62,856 bases of DNA from contig JADFCV010000006.1 of the NCBI GenBank assembly GCA_017161655.1, forward strand, positions 35,650 through 98,505, written 5' to 3'. The number at the start of each line of letters is the position of its first letter. Positions within the stretch are counted from its first letter, which is position 1. Position numbers and translations under genes: made by a program. Below the pieces are notes generated by a model. It had not been told where the DNA came from, ran no database searches, and saw nothing but the letters and a program-made list of their open reading frames with translations. This DNA is from Candidatus Sumerlaeota bacterium (GTDB lineage: Bacteria; Sumerlaeota; Sumerlaeia; Sumerlaeales; Sumerlaeaceae). This document shows, in pieces, positions 17,276 to 26,829 of the stretch.

Positions 17276-19561
17276 GTGTCCCTTGTTGCCGGGTGGCTCC
17301 GTGGGGGAGTTTTCCTTTTCATTGCTACCTGCCTTATCATGCTTGGCGGAGCTTCTTCCCATGCCGCAGAGAAGAAAGTTCGGATCCGATACCTGAGCTG
17401 GGAAACTTCTTTCGAACAAATCGCGATGGTGAAAAAGCTGATCGCAGAGTTTGAACGACGGAATCCCGATATTAAAATCTCCCTCGAGTCCAGCACGGAA
17501 GCCACGCGCATCTTTCTCACGGATGCCGCTGCGGGCACACCGCCGGACGTCATGTACATCACGACGGAATTCATTGCGCCGCTTGTGGAAAAACGGATTC
17601 TGGAGCCGCTGGCCCCCTACATCGAACGTGATCACGTCGACATGGGAATGTTCATTCCGTCCACCATCGAAGGTCTCAAAGTTGGCGGCGGCCTCTATGC
17701 CTATCCCATTCATTTCTCGGTCGACTTGCTTTTCTACAACAAGCGCATCTTCGACGAGCGGGGTGTGCCCTATCCAGACGAAACGTGGACCTGGCAGACT
17801 TATCGTGATGCCGCGACTTCTCTCACGATCGACCGCAATCGCGACGGCCAGCCGGAAGTCTTCGGATGTATGCAGGTAGACTGGCAACTCATTGTGAAAA
17901 GCTTTGGGGGACGAATTTTCGATCCCCAGCGCAATCGTTTCGTGGGCGACTCGCGTGAAGTGCTCGAAGCTTTTGCCTTCAACTCCGCTCTTCAGGGCAG
18001 GCAGGCTCCCAGTGCGGCGCAAGCCATGGATACAACGGACATGCAGCTCTTTTCCAATGGTCGTGTGGCGATGTTTGTCGGCCGGACGTGGCAACTGCCG
18101 CAGATCATAAAAACCATGCGCGACCCCTGGGACATTGCCCACGTGCCTAAGGGCAAATCGCGATCGTGCATCCTCAATGTGGGGGGCAACTGCATCGCGG
18201 CCGGGTCGCCGCACAAGGAGGCGGCATGGAGATTTGTGAAATTCTATTCCTCGGCTGAGGGACAGCGGCTTCTCGGTGTGCAGAAGAACTGCACTCCGGC
18301 GGTGCGCGAGCTTGCTTATAGTCCCCAGTTTTTCCTTAGCCCGCCGCCACCCAGTCTGCGCGTGGCTGTGGATGCTGCGGACTACGCGAGCGGGCGACTC
18401 TATCCCGATGATGCGTGGGCACCAGAGTTCTTCGCCCGTGTGTGGCAGACGACGGTTGACCAATTCCGCATGACTTCGCCCATCACGCCGGCGGCCGCGC
18501 TGGAACGCATCGTGCGCGAAGGCAACAAAATCATCGAGAGCTATGAGCGTGAAAAGGCCGAGAGTGGGCCAGTTGAGCCAGGGGCGGACACCACGAGCTT
18601 CCTTATTCGTCTTATGCTCTCCCTGATCGCGCTTGGCGGTGTGGCCCTGCTTGGCCTTGCTCGCACGAACCGGCGTTACTGGGAGGGCTATGCGTTTGTC
18701 GCCCCCTGGCTGGTCGGATTCGTCCTTTTCACCTTGGGACCAGTGTTGGCTTCCCTTTACCTCAGCTTCTGTCGCTACGACATGCTGACGCCGCCCAAGT
18801 GGGTAGGGCTACGCAATATCCATGAGCTTGTCACGGATCCTGTTTTCTGGATTTCCCTGAAGAATACGCTCTATTACTCGGCTTTTGTCGTCCCCGGCAC
18901 CCTGGTGCTCTCGCTTGGGCTGGCTATGCTGCTGAACACTCGGATTTGGGGGACAACGTTTTTCCGTGCTGTTTACTACCTGCCCGCACTCACGGCGGGT
19001 GTTGCGACCTGCTTATTGTGGCGCTGGATTTTCAATCCGCAGTTAGGCCTCTTTAACACGTTTCTGAACTGGCTCGGTCTACCTGGGCTTGAGTGGCTGA
19101 CCTCGACAAAATGGGCGATGCCTGCCATCATTATCATGAGTATTTGGGGGGGAGTTGCTGGCCCCATGCTCATTTACCTGGCAGGGCTCCAGGGGATCCC
19201 GCAACATCTCTATGAAGCCGCTGCCATAGATGGGGCCTCCCGGTGGCAAATGTTCCGACATGTGACGTTGCCGATGCTCAGCCCCACGATCTTCTTCAAC
19301 CTGATCATGGCCATCATTGGCTCCTTCCAGGTGTTCACCACGGTTTTTGTGATGACTGCGAACACCGCTGCATCGCAGGAGCCAGGCGGGCCGGCGAATT
19401 CCACGATGGTGTACGTGCTGTATCTTTACCAAACCGGCTTCCGTTATTTAGCCATGGGCAAGGCCTGTGCGATGGCGTGGATTCTCTTCCTCATCATCCT
19501 TGGCCTGACTCTCTGGAATTACCGCATGTCGCAACGGTGGGTGCATTATGAACAGGCATGA
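17276..19561 (+). CDS. Fused sugar ABC transporter: extracellular binding protein + MalF-type permease
   Basis: The GTG at 17276 follows AGAGAAGAA at good spacing and opens directly into a signal peptide (WLRGGVFLFIATCLIMLGG, cut near residue 32). Residues about 35-430 are a family 1 solute-binding protein (ADAAAGTPPDVMYI, AAWRFVKFYSSAEGQRLL). A hydrophobic segment near 440-460 leads to a MalF/UgpA-type permease (about 470-761) with six spans and the ATPase-docking loop EAAAIDGASRWQMFRHV near 647. There is no stop or frameshift between the parts. The permease MalG-type partner overlaps its 3' end. No ATPase is encoded here, so a shared MsmK/UgpC-type ATPase is likely. The substrate is probably an oligosaccharide. 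Confidence 0.93.
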   Translation: MSLVAGWLRGGVFLFIATCLIMLGGASSHAAEKKVRIRYLSWETSFEQIAMVKKLIAEFERRNPDIKISLESSTEATRIFLTDAAAGTPPDVMYITTEFIAPLVEKRILEPLAPYIERDHVDMGMFIPSTIEGLKVGGGLYAYPIHFSVDLLFYNKRIFDERGVPYPDETWTWQTYRDAATSLTIDRNRDGQPEVFGCMQVDWQLIVKSFGGRIFDPQRNRFVGDSREVLEAFAFNSALQGRQAPSAAQAMDTTDMQLFSNGRVAMFVGRTWQLPQIIKTMRDPWDIAHVPKGKSRSCILNVGGNCIAAGSPHKEAAWRFVKFYSSAEGQRLLGVQKNCTPAVRELAYSPQFFLSPPPPSLRVAVDAADYASGRLYPDDAWAPEFFARVWQTTVDQFRMTSPITPAAALERIVREGNKIIESYEREKAESGPVEPGADTTSFLIRLMLSLIALGGVALLGLARTNRRYWEGYAFVAPWLVGFVLFTLGPVLASLYLSFCRYDMLTPPKWVGLRNIHELVTDPVFWISLKNTLYYSAFVVPGTLVLSLGLAMLLNTRIWGTTFFRAVYYLPALTAGVATCLLWRWIFNPQLGLFNTFLNWLGLPGLEWLTSTKWAMPAIIIMSIWGGVAGPMLIYLAGLQGIPQHLYEAAAIDGASRWQMFRHVTLPMLSPTIFFNLIMAIIGSFQVFTTVFVMTANTAASQEPGGPANSTMVYVLYLYQTGFRYLAMGKACAMAWILFLIILGLTLWNYRMSQRWVHYEQA

Positions 19562-20426
19562 AGATTCTCGATCAAAGCCGCGAGTGTCTTTCGGGCGACG
19601 CTTACGCCGGGCGCTTTGGCTGCTTGTGATGTATGCTCTTCTCGTCCTGGGCGGCCTTGTGTTCGCGTTGCCATTTCTGTGGATGTTGCGAACCTCGCTC
19701 ATGGATTATGCCCAGGTTCTGCGCATTCCGATCGAATGGATTCCCAATCCTGTGCGGTGGGAAAATTTCCGAGAGGCGCTTGGCTTCATGGACTTCCCCG
19801 TCCTTTTGCGCAATACACTTGTTATCACGGTGCTTGTGATCATTGGTCAGGTGCTGTCGTGTTCCTTGGTGGCGTTTGGTTTTGCCCGTCTGGAGTTCCC
19901 CGGACGTGAGTTCTTATTCCTCGTTTTGCTTAGCACGATGATGCTTCCGGCTATGGTCACGGAGATCCCGAGGTTCATTCTGTTCCGTCACTTCGGCTGG
20001 ATTGATTCCATTCTGCCGCTCGTCGTGCCGGCGTTTTTCGGCGCCCCATTCTTCATTTTCCTTTTGCGGCAATTCTTTAAGACTGTCCCGAAAGACCTCG
20101 ATGACGCGGCGCGCATTGACGGGTGCTCGGCGTGGCGAATTTGGTGGCAGATCATGTTGCCACTGTCAAAACCAGTGCTTGCTGTCGTTGTGATCTTTGG
20201 GTTCATCTGGACGTGGAATGATTTTTGGGGTCCACTCATTTACCTGCGCACTGCCGACAAGAAAACCCTCTCGCTAGGCCTGCAAGTGTTCCAGGGGATC
20301 TACCAAACTTATTATCATTATCTCATGGCTGCGTCGCTTGTCGTGCTGAGCCCGGTGCTTGCCCTTTATATTTTCTGTCAGCGTTATTTCACTCAAGGCA
20401 TCGTGATGACCGGCATGAAGGGGTAA
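19548..20426 (+). CDS. MalG-type sugar ABC transporter permease
   Basis: This is a 292-residue inner-membrane permease of the CUT1 family. It has six hydrophobic segments and the EAA-type loop LDDAARIDGCSAWRIWWQIM. Its ATG lies inside the last codons of the binding-protein/permease fusion, a 14-base overlap that implies translational coupling. The pair forms the membrane channel of one importer. Downstream there is no ATPase gene; the next gene is convergent. Confidence 0.95.
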   Translation: MNRHEDSRSKPRVSFGRRLRRALWLLVMYALLVLGGLVFALPFLWMLRTSLMDYAQVLRIPIEWIPNPVRWENFREALGFMDFPVLLRNTLVITVLVIIGQVLSCSLVAFGFARLEFPGREFLFLVLLSTMMLPAMVTEIPRFILFRHFGWIDSILPLVVPAFFGAPFFIFLLRQFFKTVPKDLDDAARIDGCSAWRIWWQIMLPLSKPVLAVVVIFGFIWTWNDFWGPLIYLRTADKKTLSLGLQVFQGIYQTYYHYLMAASLVVLSPVLALYIFCQRYFTQGIVMTGMKG

Positions 20427-20735
20427 GAGCGGCGTCAGCAATCACGGGACACTTCGTCCTCAGTTCGCTGCAAGGTGAAGCATCCTGATTTTCGCTGTTG
20501 CGGCGAGCACTCATCGGAGCGTGGAGCAGCGCACTCATTTTGAATACTCAACTCTGCCGCTGCAAGCTGGGTAGCAAATGGGCCACGGGCTCGACGTCTT
20601 CCATGCAACAGATGTGTGGCGTGTGAGGACCTCCCATGGGCACGCGCTGAGCAAAGAAAAAAGCAGCGCAGCGCGGTATTGAGATCGCGCGCTGCGCCGC
20701 CAGTCGGTGCCGAGGCCCTTTTTCAGTTTGGGGCT
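20427..20735. other. 309-base convergent intergenic region
   Basis: It lies between the permease gene and the amidase gene, which face each other. The right half holds a clear terminator for the amidase on the minus strand (20651-20697). I see no equally good terminator for the transporter operon and no gene. Confidence 0.6.
20651..20697 (-). terminator. Rho-independent terminator of the AmiC-like amidase gene
   Basis: A 10-bp perfect GC stem (20666-20675 with 20688-20697, 12-base loop) is followed on the minus strand by TGC, TTTTTTC and TTTGC. It begins 39 bases beyond the amidase stop codon. Confidence 0.82.
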
Positions 20736-22640
20736 CTACTCTTTTTTCTCAGATATGTGTGCTTTCATTGCCTCTCGCTGGGCGGTGAGCCAATCCTCTA
20801 TGCCTTGCACCACCGCTTTCATCATTGTGGCACGAAACTCCGGATCGAGCATCTTCGCTTCGTCTTCCGGATTGCTCATGAATGCCTGCTCCACAAGCAT
20901 CGAGGGCATCCACGTGACCCCGCGAATCGGATAATAGTTGAAATTACCGACATTGCCAAAGTCGCCAAGCTTTGTCATTTCGAGAAGGCGTGTGTGGATG
21001 GCGTCGGCAAGGTCGCGCGAGAAGCTATATTTGTAGTACGTGCTTGTCCCCGACACTCGCAGATAGCCACGTGACTGATCCGCCCAGTTTGCGTGAATGC
21101 TGATGAAAAGCGTGGCGCTCGATTCTGTAGCGCGTCGCGCGCGTTCCCCGAGAGTGGGGTTTGAGTCCCCAGGTCGCACCTCGACGATCGTCGCGCCCTT
21201 TGCCTGAAGCTGGCGCGCGAGCTCGTCCACAGCCATGCGGTTGATGTCTTTTTCGCGGCTTCCGCTTACTCCGCGTGCGCCAGGATTCGCTGGCCCTCCA
21301 TGGCCGGCTTCCAGCGCAATCACAAGTCCTTTGAGAGGCGACGCGGGTGCATCTGCTAGAACGGGGGCACGTCGCACGCGCACCACGAGCGAGTTCGTAG
21401 TGACCTCCGTGAGGTAGCCCCACAATTGTTTGCTGGCGAGATCGATTTTCACCCGAACGTGCTCGCGTGCTGGCTGCTCGACGCTCACTTCGCGGATCGC
21501 TTTCGCCGTCGGCCGATGGCTGATCCACGTCGTGGCATGATGAGCCCCGTAGAAATCGACTAACAATTGTGCGCGGCCCTCAGGGCCAAAGGTCGGTGTG
21601 ACGGAGAACGGCACACGCGACGTTGGGGGGTAAGAAATGCTCACTGTGTCCGAAAGCTCGTCACCACCGACCGAGACGATGGTAAAGAAGAGGTGAGGTG
21701 GAGGCGTGCCCACGGGCAGCATCTCGACATCTTGCTCTGAAACCCACGCATCCAGCGTTGGCGTGAGAGCGACGTGCCAATTGCCTGACTGTTTTCCAGT
21801 CACACGCAGGACGACATTTTCGGGCAGCACGCACACATAGGGGCCGCCGAGTCGAACCTCATGAAGGCCATGGACAAGCCCAACTTCGTTGGAACGCGTT
21901 CGGACGAGATGGACCTTCGTGCCGTCCCATAGTGTCACTTTCGTCTTTGTGGCGAGCGTCACTTCTTTTGGGCCGGTGATGCGGATTGGCGAGACTTTTG
22001 GCAATTGAGCACGCAATCGAAACTCGAGGGGAAGCGGTCCGCGCTCAACTCCAGCAGGTGCCACGTACACTCCACGATAACGCCCAGTAGGCGTTGTTGA
22101 ATCGGCGTCCAACTGCTCGACCAGTGGAAGCCAGCGATCCTTTCCAACGCGGAATTCCGCAATTTGACCAGGAGTGCCGTTGACGCCCACGATCAGCTCT
22201 TCGCCTGGTGAGAGAATGACTTCGCCGGTTGGCGATGCAGACTTTGGATCAAGCTGAAGACGTTGGGGAGCTGTCGAGAACTCTGCAGCCGGCTTTGTCA
22301 CACGTTCCACCACGAGGGTGCGACTTTCGCGTTGGGTGCCACTTTCAGCAATGACCACGATCTCGTTTCGTCCCATTGCGAGCGGGACCTGGTCGCGCAC
22401 GAAAATTCCTGTAGCGAAGACTTTTGCCGGTTTGCCGCCCACCTGAACTTTGGCCTCAGGCCGCGTGCGCCCCATCACATTCACATAGTCGCGCGTCGTT
22501 GTTGTGGCCGGTTTTTCAGGGTCAAGGATTTGCAACAAAGGTTTCTCGTCCTGTTGTGCCACGGCAGGGGCAGAGATTGTCCCCAAAGCGAGAACTCCGA
22601 GCAAGAGACTGGAGGTGATGACGCGAGGAATCTGGAACAT
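20736..22640 (-). CDS. N-acetylmuramoyl-L-alanine amidase (Amidase_3/AmiC type)
   Basis: The 634-residue protein starts at ATG 22640, preceded by GGGAAGGG, and has a signal peptide ending APAVAQQ. An Ig-like domain (about 30-115), an SH3b-like region (about 245-330) and an AMIN-like beta region (about 340-430) precede the catalytic domain (about 433-625). The zinc ligands and catalytic Glu are present: EAGHGG, SREKD, SIHANW and LVEQAFMSN. It should cleave the bond between N-acetylmuramic acid and the stem peptide in the periplasm. The ftsX/envC-like pair at 55.7-57.9 kb is the kind of regulator that controls such amidases at the septum. Upstream on the same strand is nrnA, 197 bases away. Confidence 0.92.
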   Translation of the reverse strand: MFQIPRVITSSLLLGVLALGTISAPAVAQQDEKPLLQILDPEKPATTTTRDYVNVMGRTRPEAKVQVGGKPAKVFATGIFVRDQVPLAMGRNEIVVIAESGTQRESRTLVVERVTKPAAEFSTAPQRLQLDPKSASPTGEVILSPGEELIVGVNGTPGQIAEFRVGKDRWLPLVEQLDADSTTPTGRYRGVYVAPAGVERGPLPLEFRLRAQLPKVSPIRITGPKEVTLATKTKVTLWDGTKVHLVRTRSNEVGLVHGLHEVRLGGPYVCVLPENVVLRVTGKQSGNWHVALTPTLDAWVSEQDVEMLPVGTPPPHLFFTIVSVGGDELSDTVSISYPPTSRVPFSVTPTFGPEGRAQLLVDFYGAHHATTWISHRPTAKAIREVSVEQPAREHVRVKIDLASKQLWGYLTEVTTNSLVVRVRRAPVLADAPASPLKGLVIALEAGHGGPANPGARGVSGSREKDINRMAVDELARQLQAKGATIVEVRPGDSNPTLGERARRATESSATLFISIHANWADQSRGYLRVSGTSTYYKYSFSRDLADAIHTRLLEMTKLGDFGNVGNFNYYPIRGVTWMPSMLVEQAFMSNPEDEAKMLDPEFRATMMKAVVQGIEDWLTAQREAMKAHISEKKE

Positions 22641-22837
22641 GTTTTTTTCCCTTCCCATCCCATGAAATTGATTGGGCTCGACTGTGAGAGTCCGTCGCGG
22701 CACACAACCGCACAAACGCAAGGTCTGTTCAAGCGGGAAATGCCCTGGCCACGCAGGGGCAAAACAAATGCCAGGGTCACAGTCATAGCTAGACTTACGA
22801 GGTAGGGCCGGGTAACACTTCCCCCAGCGAGAATGTG

Positions 22838-23869
22838 TTACAGGGAAGTTGTCCCAACGGGGGTCTCAAAGTACTCCCTAAGGTATTGTCGAATGACTTC
22901 CAGAGCACGATCGCGGGTCTCTTCGTAGGGTGCCTTGATGTAGGCCCCACTGGCGTTGTGATGCCCGCCCCCCCCAAGCATCTGGGCAAGTTTGCTCACG
23001 TTCACTTTGCCTTTGCTGCGGAAGCCGATGCGGCACCACCCTTCAGGGGTTTCGTGGAAAAGGACGGCGATTTCTACGCCGGCTATGCCGCGTAAATCAC
23101 TGCACAGTCCTTCAGGCTCGTATTCGTCGCCTCCGGCCAGCTCGTACAGCTCGCGGCGCAGTTCGTTCCAAACGAATCTGCCTCCAAACTCATAATGAAG
23201 TGTCTGATAGATTACCCCTGTGATTTTCACTGCCTGAGGTTTGCGGCTCTCAAAAACAGCTTCGGCAATGGCAGCTGGATCGGCTCCTGCCGCCACAAGG
23301 GCGGCGGCTGCTTCGAATGTGACCCTGTCTGTGTTTGAAAACCGAAAGCCTCCGGTGTCGGCCATGATTGCTGTGAACAGGCAGGTTGCAGCATCCCGCG
23401 AAATCGGAACTTCGAGCGCGAGGGCCAGCCGGTAGATGAGTTCGCCGGCCGCACACGCCTCTGTGTCCACCCAGTTGAGTTTGCCGAAATACGCGTTGCT
23501 CAGGTGGTGATCAATGTTGATAATAAACCCCTCAGGTTTGAAGACCTCATCCACCCGCTCAAGGTCGCCGCAATCGACGTAAAGAATGATTTCTCCCGGC
23601 CTGATTTGCGGATGCTGGGTGATCGTTTCACTGATTCGCGGAAGGAAGTGAAAGAAATCCTGGATTGGCCCCGGAGTGAAAAAGCGTACGTCCTTTCCCA
23701 TCTCGCGAAGGATGATCAGAAGACCGAGACAAGAACCCAGGCAATCACCATCAGGGCGGCCGTGCCCCACAATGAGGAACTGATCGTTTGTGCGTATGAC
23801 GTTGCAGATTTCCGCCACGACTGGGGGCTCGTGAAAGCGGCCGTTGTCTTGCTGTGCAGAGGGTGTCAC
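22838..23869 (-). CDS. nrnA: Bifunctional oligoribonuclease / PAP phosphatase NrnA-like (DHH-DHHA1)
   Basis: This is a 343-residue DHH phosphoesterase. Metal-binding motifs are visible: GHGRPDGD, VDCGD, NIDHHLSN and ADTGGFRFSNT. The C-terminal DHHA1 domain has GGGHHNASGAYI. NrnA-type enzymes degrade short RNA oligomers and 3'-phosphoadenosine 5'-phosphate in the cytoplasm. The start is GTG 23869 with AGGAGA at good spacing. It is downstream of the DegT aminotransferase with a 232-base gap. A substrate shift to cyclic-dinucleotide products cannot be excluded from sequence. Confidence 0.9.
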   Translation of the reverse strand: MTPSAQQDNGRFHEPPVVAEICNVIRTNDQFLIVGHGRPDGDCLGSCLGLLIILREMGKDVRFFTPGPIQDFFHFLPRISETITQHPQIRPGEIILYVDCGDLERVDEVFKPEGFIINIDHHLSNAYFGKLNWVDTEACAAGELIYRLALALEVPISRDAATCLFTAIMADTGGFRFSNTDRVTFEAAAALVAAGADPAAIAEAVFESRKPQAVKITGVIYQTLHYEFGGRFVWNELRRELYELAGGDEYEPEGLCSDLRGIAGVEIAVLFHETPEGWCRIGFRSKGKVNVSKLAQMLGGGGHHNASGAYIKAPYEETRDRALEVIRQYLREYFETPVGTTSL

Positions 23870-24101
23870 GATGACTTTCTCCTAAATCCTCACCGGCCAG
23901 GGGCGCAGGTTTGTCGAGCCCGGACGATGCCGCCGCTCGCCAGCGCCTTAGCCGAACGCATGAAATACCACGACATTGAAATATATTCGAGCAAAATGCC
24001 GGCGAACTCAGGTGACGCAGGGCAGCCGCTAGTACCGGGGTCTCGCTCTCAAGCGGTCCCGGCAACGTGGGCGGGTGTCACACCCATGAGTCCAGCCGTC
24101 C

Positions 24102-25271
24102 TCAGGCAAAGATGTTGTTCTCAAGAAACTCCCGGATGGCCTGAACTACGCGTTGAATCTGCTGCCGCTTGAGCCCTGGCCAGACTGGGAGCGAAAGGCA
24201 GCGGCGTGCACAGTCTTCCGCCACCGGGAACTGCCCTTCTTTGAACCCCAAAAATTCCAGCGCAGGGGTTGTGTGCAATGGTGTGGGATAGTAAATAGCG
24301 CTCTGGATCCCTCGGTGAGCGAGGTACGCCTTGAGCCGGTCGCGGTCTGGCGCTTTGATGGTATAAAGATTAAAGGTATGGCGCAAGTCGTCTGGCACGG
24401 CAGGCCGCTCGATCCGTGGGCGGCGCTCGCCGTAGCGCACCTCAAACGAGTGATCAACTTCGGCCAGTAAGCTGTCGTAGAGTTTTGCGTTTTCAATACG
24501 ATCTAGCAAGCTGTCGTCCAGATCAGTCAGCTTGTGCGCCAGGTACATTGCCTGGATTGTGTCGAGCCGGCTATTGTATCCGATGCACTCAAACGTGCCC
24601 ACGGGTGTCCGCCCGTGATCGCGGAATCGCCGAATTTTTTCGGCCAGGGCGTCGTCGTTTGTCGTGATGATTCCTGCGTCGCCCGCGGCTCCGATGTTTT
24701 TCGTCGGGTAGAAACTAAAGGCGCCGAAAGTGCCAATGGCTCCCGCGCGCCGTCCCTCTGCGTCTGTGGCACCGCAAGCCTGGGCCACATCCTCAATGAC
24801 TGGCAAGTGATGGCGTTCGGCGATGGCCATGATGGCGCCCATGTCGCAGGTTTGTCCAAACAGGTGAACAGGGATGATGGCCTTCGTTCGGGGAGTGATG
24901 GCAGCTTCCACGGCCGAGGGCTCCATGTTGAAGGTCTCTGGCTGAACGTCCACGAAGACAGGCCGTGCTCCGAGGCGCACGATGACATCAGCTGTGGCAA
25001 TAAAGCCGAACGCGGGAAGAATGACTTCGTCGCCGCGTGTCACGCCGAGAGCATCGAGGGCAAGCAGGAGGGCGTCGGTGCCAGAGTTCACGCCAAGCGC
25101 GTGCTTCACGCCAATGTACTTGGCGAATTTTTCTTCGAAGGCTGCTGCGCGTTTCGAGCTGGCGCCAATGAAGTCGCACGCGTGGAAGAGGTCCTTCAGC
25201 TCCTCGAAATAGTCGTCAATAAAATCCTCATGCGTTGAACGCAGGTCAATGAACGGAATTGTTTCGGACAC
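24102..25271 (-). CDS. DegT/DnrJ/EryC1/StrS family PLP-dependent sugar aminotransferase
   Basis: The 389-residue protein has the family features: GVNSGTDALLLAL for phosphate binding, IEDVAQACGA with the PLP-contacting Asp, SFYPTKNIGA with the Schiff-base lysine, and GYNSRLDTIQA. Such enzymes aminate keto-sugar nucleotides for lipopolysaccharide, glycan or glycoprotein sugars. The start is GTG 25271 after GGAAAGGGA. No nucleotide-sugar dehydratase or acetyltransferase is adjacent, so the sugar cannot be named. Confidence 0.93.
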   Translation of the reverse strand: MSETIPFIDLRSTHEDFIDDYFEELKDLFHACDFIGASSKRAAAFEEKFAKYIGVKHALGVNSGTDALLLALDALGVTRGDEVILPAFGFIATADVIVRLGARPVFVDVQPETFNMEPSAVEAAITPRTKAIIPVHLFGQTCDMGAIMAIAERHHLPVIEDVAQACGATDAEGRRAGAIGTFGAFSFYPTKNIGAAGDAGIITTNDDALAEKIRRFRDHGRTPVGTFECIGYNSRLDTIQAMYLAHKLTDLDDSLLDRIENAKLYDSLLAEVDHSFEVRYGERRPRIERPAVPDDLRHTFNLYTIKAPDRDRLKAYLAHRGIQSAIYYPTPLHTTPALEFLGFKEGQFPVAEDCARRCLSLPVWPGLKRQQIQRVVQAIREFLENNIFA

Positions 25272-25687
25272 TCGACTTCCCTTTCCAACCGATGGTTTTA
25301 GCCCCGCTTTTTGATCGTTCTATTCGAAGCAAACGCTTTTCCCGCCGCTCTTACATGTCAAATTTAAAGCTCGTTTGCCGCCGAATGCGGGGGAACGGAC
25401 GTAAGGACAGATTTACGGAACTCGAGCCGATCCTCCAGCTCACTCGTAGAGTGACCGGATGTTCCCCAGGCAAACTCTGTCCGCACCAATTAGCCCCGTT
25501 CGACGAAAAAAATCGGAACTTGCGGGGGAATTTTTTTTCTTAATACTTAGCTCAGCGATAACTGGCGGGATAAAACTTTTTCCCCAGTTTAAAAGTAGAC
25601 ATTAGAGGGAGAGGCAATGCTGCCTTCCCCATTATTCTGTTGGGACTTGCTGCCGCATCTGGCGGCAGCCGGAAAGAGTGTGGTACA
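25272..25687. other. 416-base divergent intergenic region
   Basis: It separates the DegT aminotransferase from khpB and must contain both promoters. The right half is AT-rich with runs of A and T near 25507-25540, but I could not fix a promoter. A hairpin abutting the khpB ribosome-binding site is listed separately. No gene or RNA family is recognised. Confidence 0.5.
25649..25669 (+). promoter_or_regulatory. Hairpin abutting the ribosome-binding site of khpB
   Basis: A perfect 8-bp GC stem (25649-25656 with 25662-25669, loop ATCTG) ends one base before GGAAAG, the likely ribosome-binding site of the next gene. There is no T run, so it is not a terminator. It could influence initiation or mRNA stability. 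Confidence 0.5.
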
Positions 25688-26503
25688 ATGACGAATGCGG
25701 AACTGCGGATTCCAGATGTTACGATTTCGGCAGATACGTACGAGGAGGCAGTGGCGGAGGGAATGAAGCAGCTCGGTGTGCCCGCCGATGCTGTGGAGAT
25801 CGAAAAGCTTGATGAGGCGCACGAAGAGACCCTGCCTGGGGCGGAGCCACTGCCCGGCGTAACGGTGCGTTTTCGGATCAAACCCGAAGTGCTCCTCGAA
25901 CATGCTCGGCGTCACGTGGAGAAAATCATGGAACTCCTGGGCATTGAGGCCAAGGTCGAGGGTGCCATCACGCGTCGGGGGGTGGTGGTGAACATCGTCG
26001 CGCCGAATGATGGAGCACTCGTTATCGGGAGGGGCGGTCAGAATCTTGATGCTCTTCAGTTCCTCGTCGGCAGGATGGTGCTCCGCAGTGGTCGCGAGAT
26101 CGTGCCTATCCTTATTGATTCGGAAGGATATCGCGAGCGCCACTATGCTCAGCTTGAACAGCTGGCCAAACGGACGGCACGCAAGGTTTTGCGCTTCAAA
26201 CGCGAGGTAGCGCTCAAGCCTATGCCGCCGGCGGATCGCAAGATTATCCATGTTGCGCTACGCGAATTTCGCGGGGTCCACACGATCAGTCGCGGCGAAG
26301 AGGGCAACCGGCGGGTGGTGATTACGCCAGCTGAAGGAACTGCACCTCCACGTGGGGTTGTTCGAGGTCGGCGGCCGATGCGCCGCGACGGTCAAGGGCG
26401 GTCGGGTCGCGAGCGCCGCGGTGATGGCGAAGGGGTCACGGGAACTCATAACGATCAGGGAGCATCGTCAGGCTCGCCGGGCGGGGCAACCCCGGAGGCG
26501 TGA
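25688..26503 (+). CDS. khpB: RNA-binding protein KhpB/Jag (Jag-N, KH, R3H)
   Basis: The ATG at 25688, after GGAAAG, gives a 271-residue protein. Residues 1-50 are the Jag-N domain (ISADTYEEAVAEGMKQLG). Residues about 75-155 are a KH domain with VIGRGGQNLDALQFLV. Residues about 160-215 are the R3H domain (ERHYAQLEQLAK, HVALREFRGVHTISRGE). A basic, glycine-rich, probably disordered tail of about 50 residues follows. KhpB proteins bind RNA in the cytoplasm and affect cell division and elongation. Usually khpB lies beside yidC and rnpA; here it is isolated, which is uncommon. The in-frame TTG at 25640 is inside the hairpin region and is a less likely start. Confidence 0.93.
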   Translation: MTNAELRIPDVTISADTYEEAVAEGMKQLGVPADAVEIEKLDEAHEETLPGAEPLPGVTVRFRIKPEVLLEHARRHVEKIMELLGIEAKVEGAITRRGVVVNIVAPNDGALVIGRGGQNLDALQFLVGRMVLRSGREIVPILIDSEGYRERHYAQLEQLAKRTARKVLRFKREVALKPMPPADRKIIHVALREFRGVHTISRGEEGNRRVVITPAEGTAPPRGVVRGRRPMRRDGQGRSGRERRGDGEGVTGTHNDQGASSGSPGGATPEA

Positions 26504-26829
26504 GCTACAAGCACGGGCGCGTTTTGTCCAGTACTCTGCCTTTTTTGCGAGACCTTGTTGCGAAAATGATGGGTCGCCCCGGCCTTCCCTGCGGGCGAGA
26601 GCGTTCGGGTGCTAGGCGTAGTGCTGTATTTCGTCCCACCGCGCTGGGGGGCACGCCGGGTTATTGTCTCTTCGTTACACCCGACAGAGGTTTTCTCGGC
26701 GTTTTTTCGCGAGCGAGAAAAACACTCCATCCGCTCCGTGGGGTCGCTGCACCTGCGGTGGACGCTTGTGACCGCGTTTGTGGTGAGAAAAAGGCGGACG
26801 TGCCAGTGTCTTTCCAGCGGATCGCGTGC
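26504..26829. other. 326-base convergent intergenic region
   Basis: It lies between khpB and a methyltransferase gene that converge. An imperfect hairpin with a 9-bp stem (26690-26698 with 26714-26723, one bulge) encloses a T6 run. It could terminate transcription poorly in either direction, but I would not call it a terminator. No gene is supported. Confidence 0.45.

Noticed and set aside
17270..18463. 397-codon open frame on the minus strand
   Set aside because: It lies fully opposite the sugar-transporter fusion and has no family resemblance; the plus-strand protein is unmistakable.
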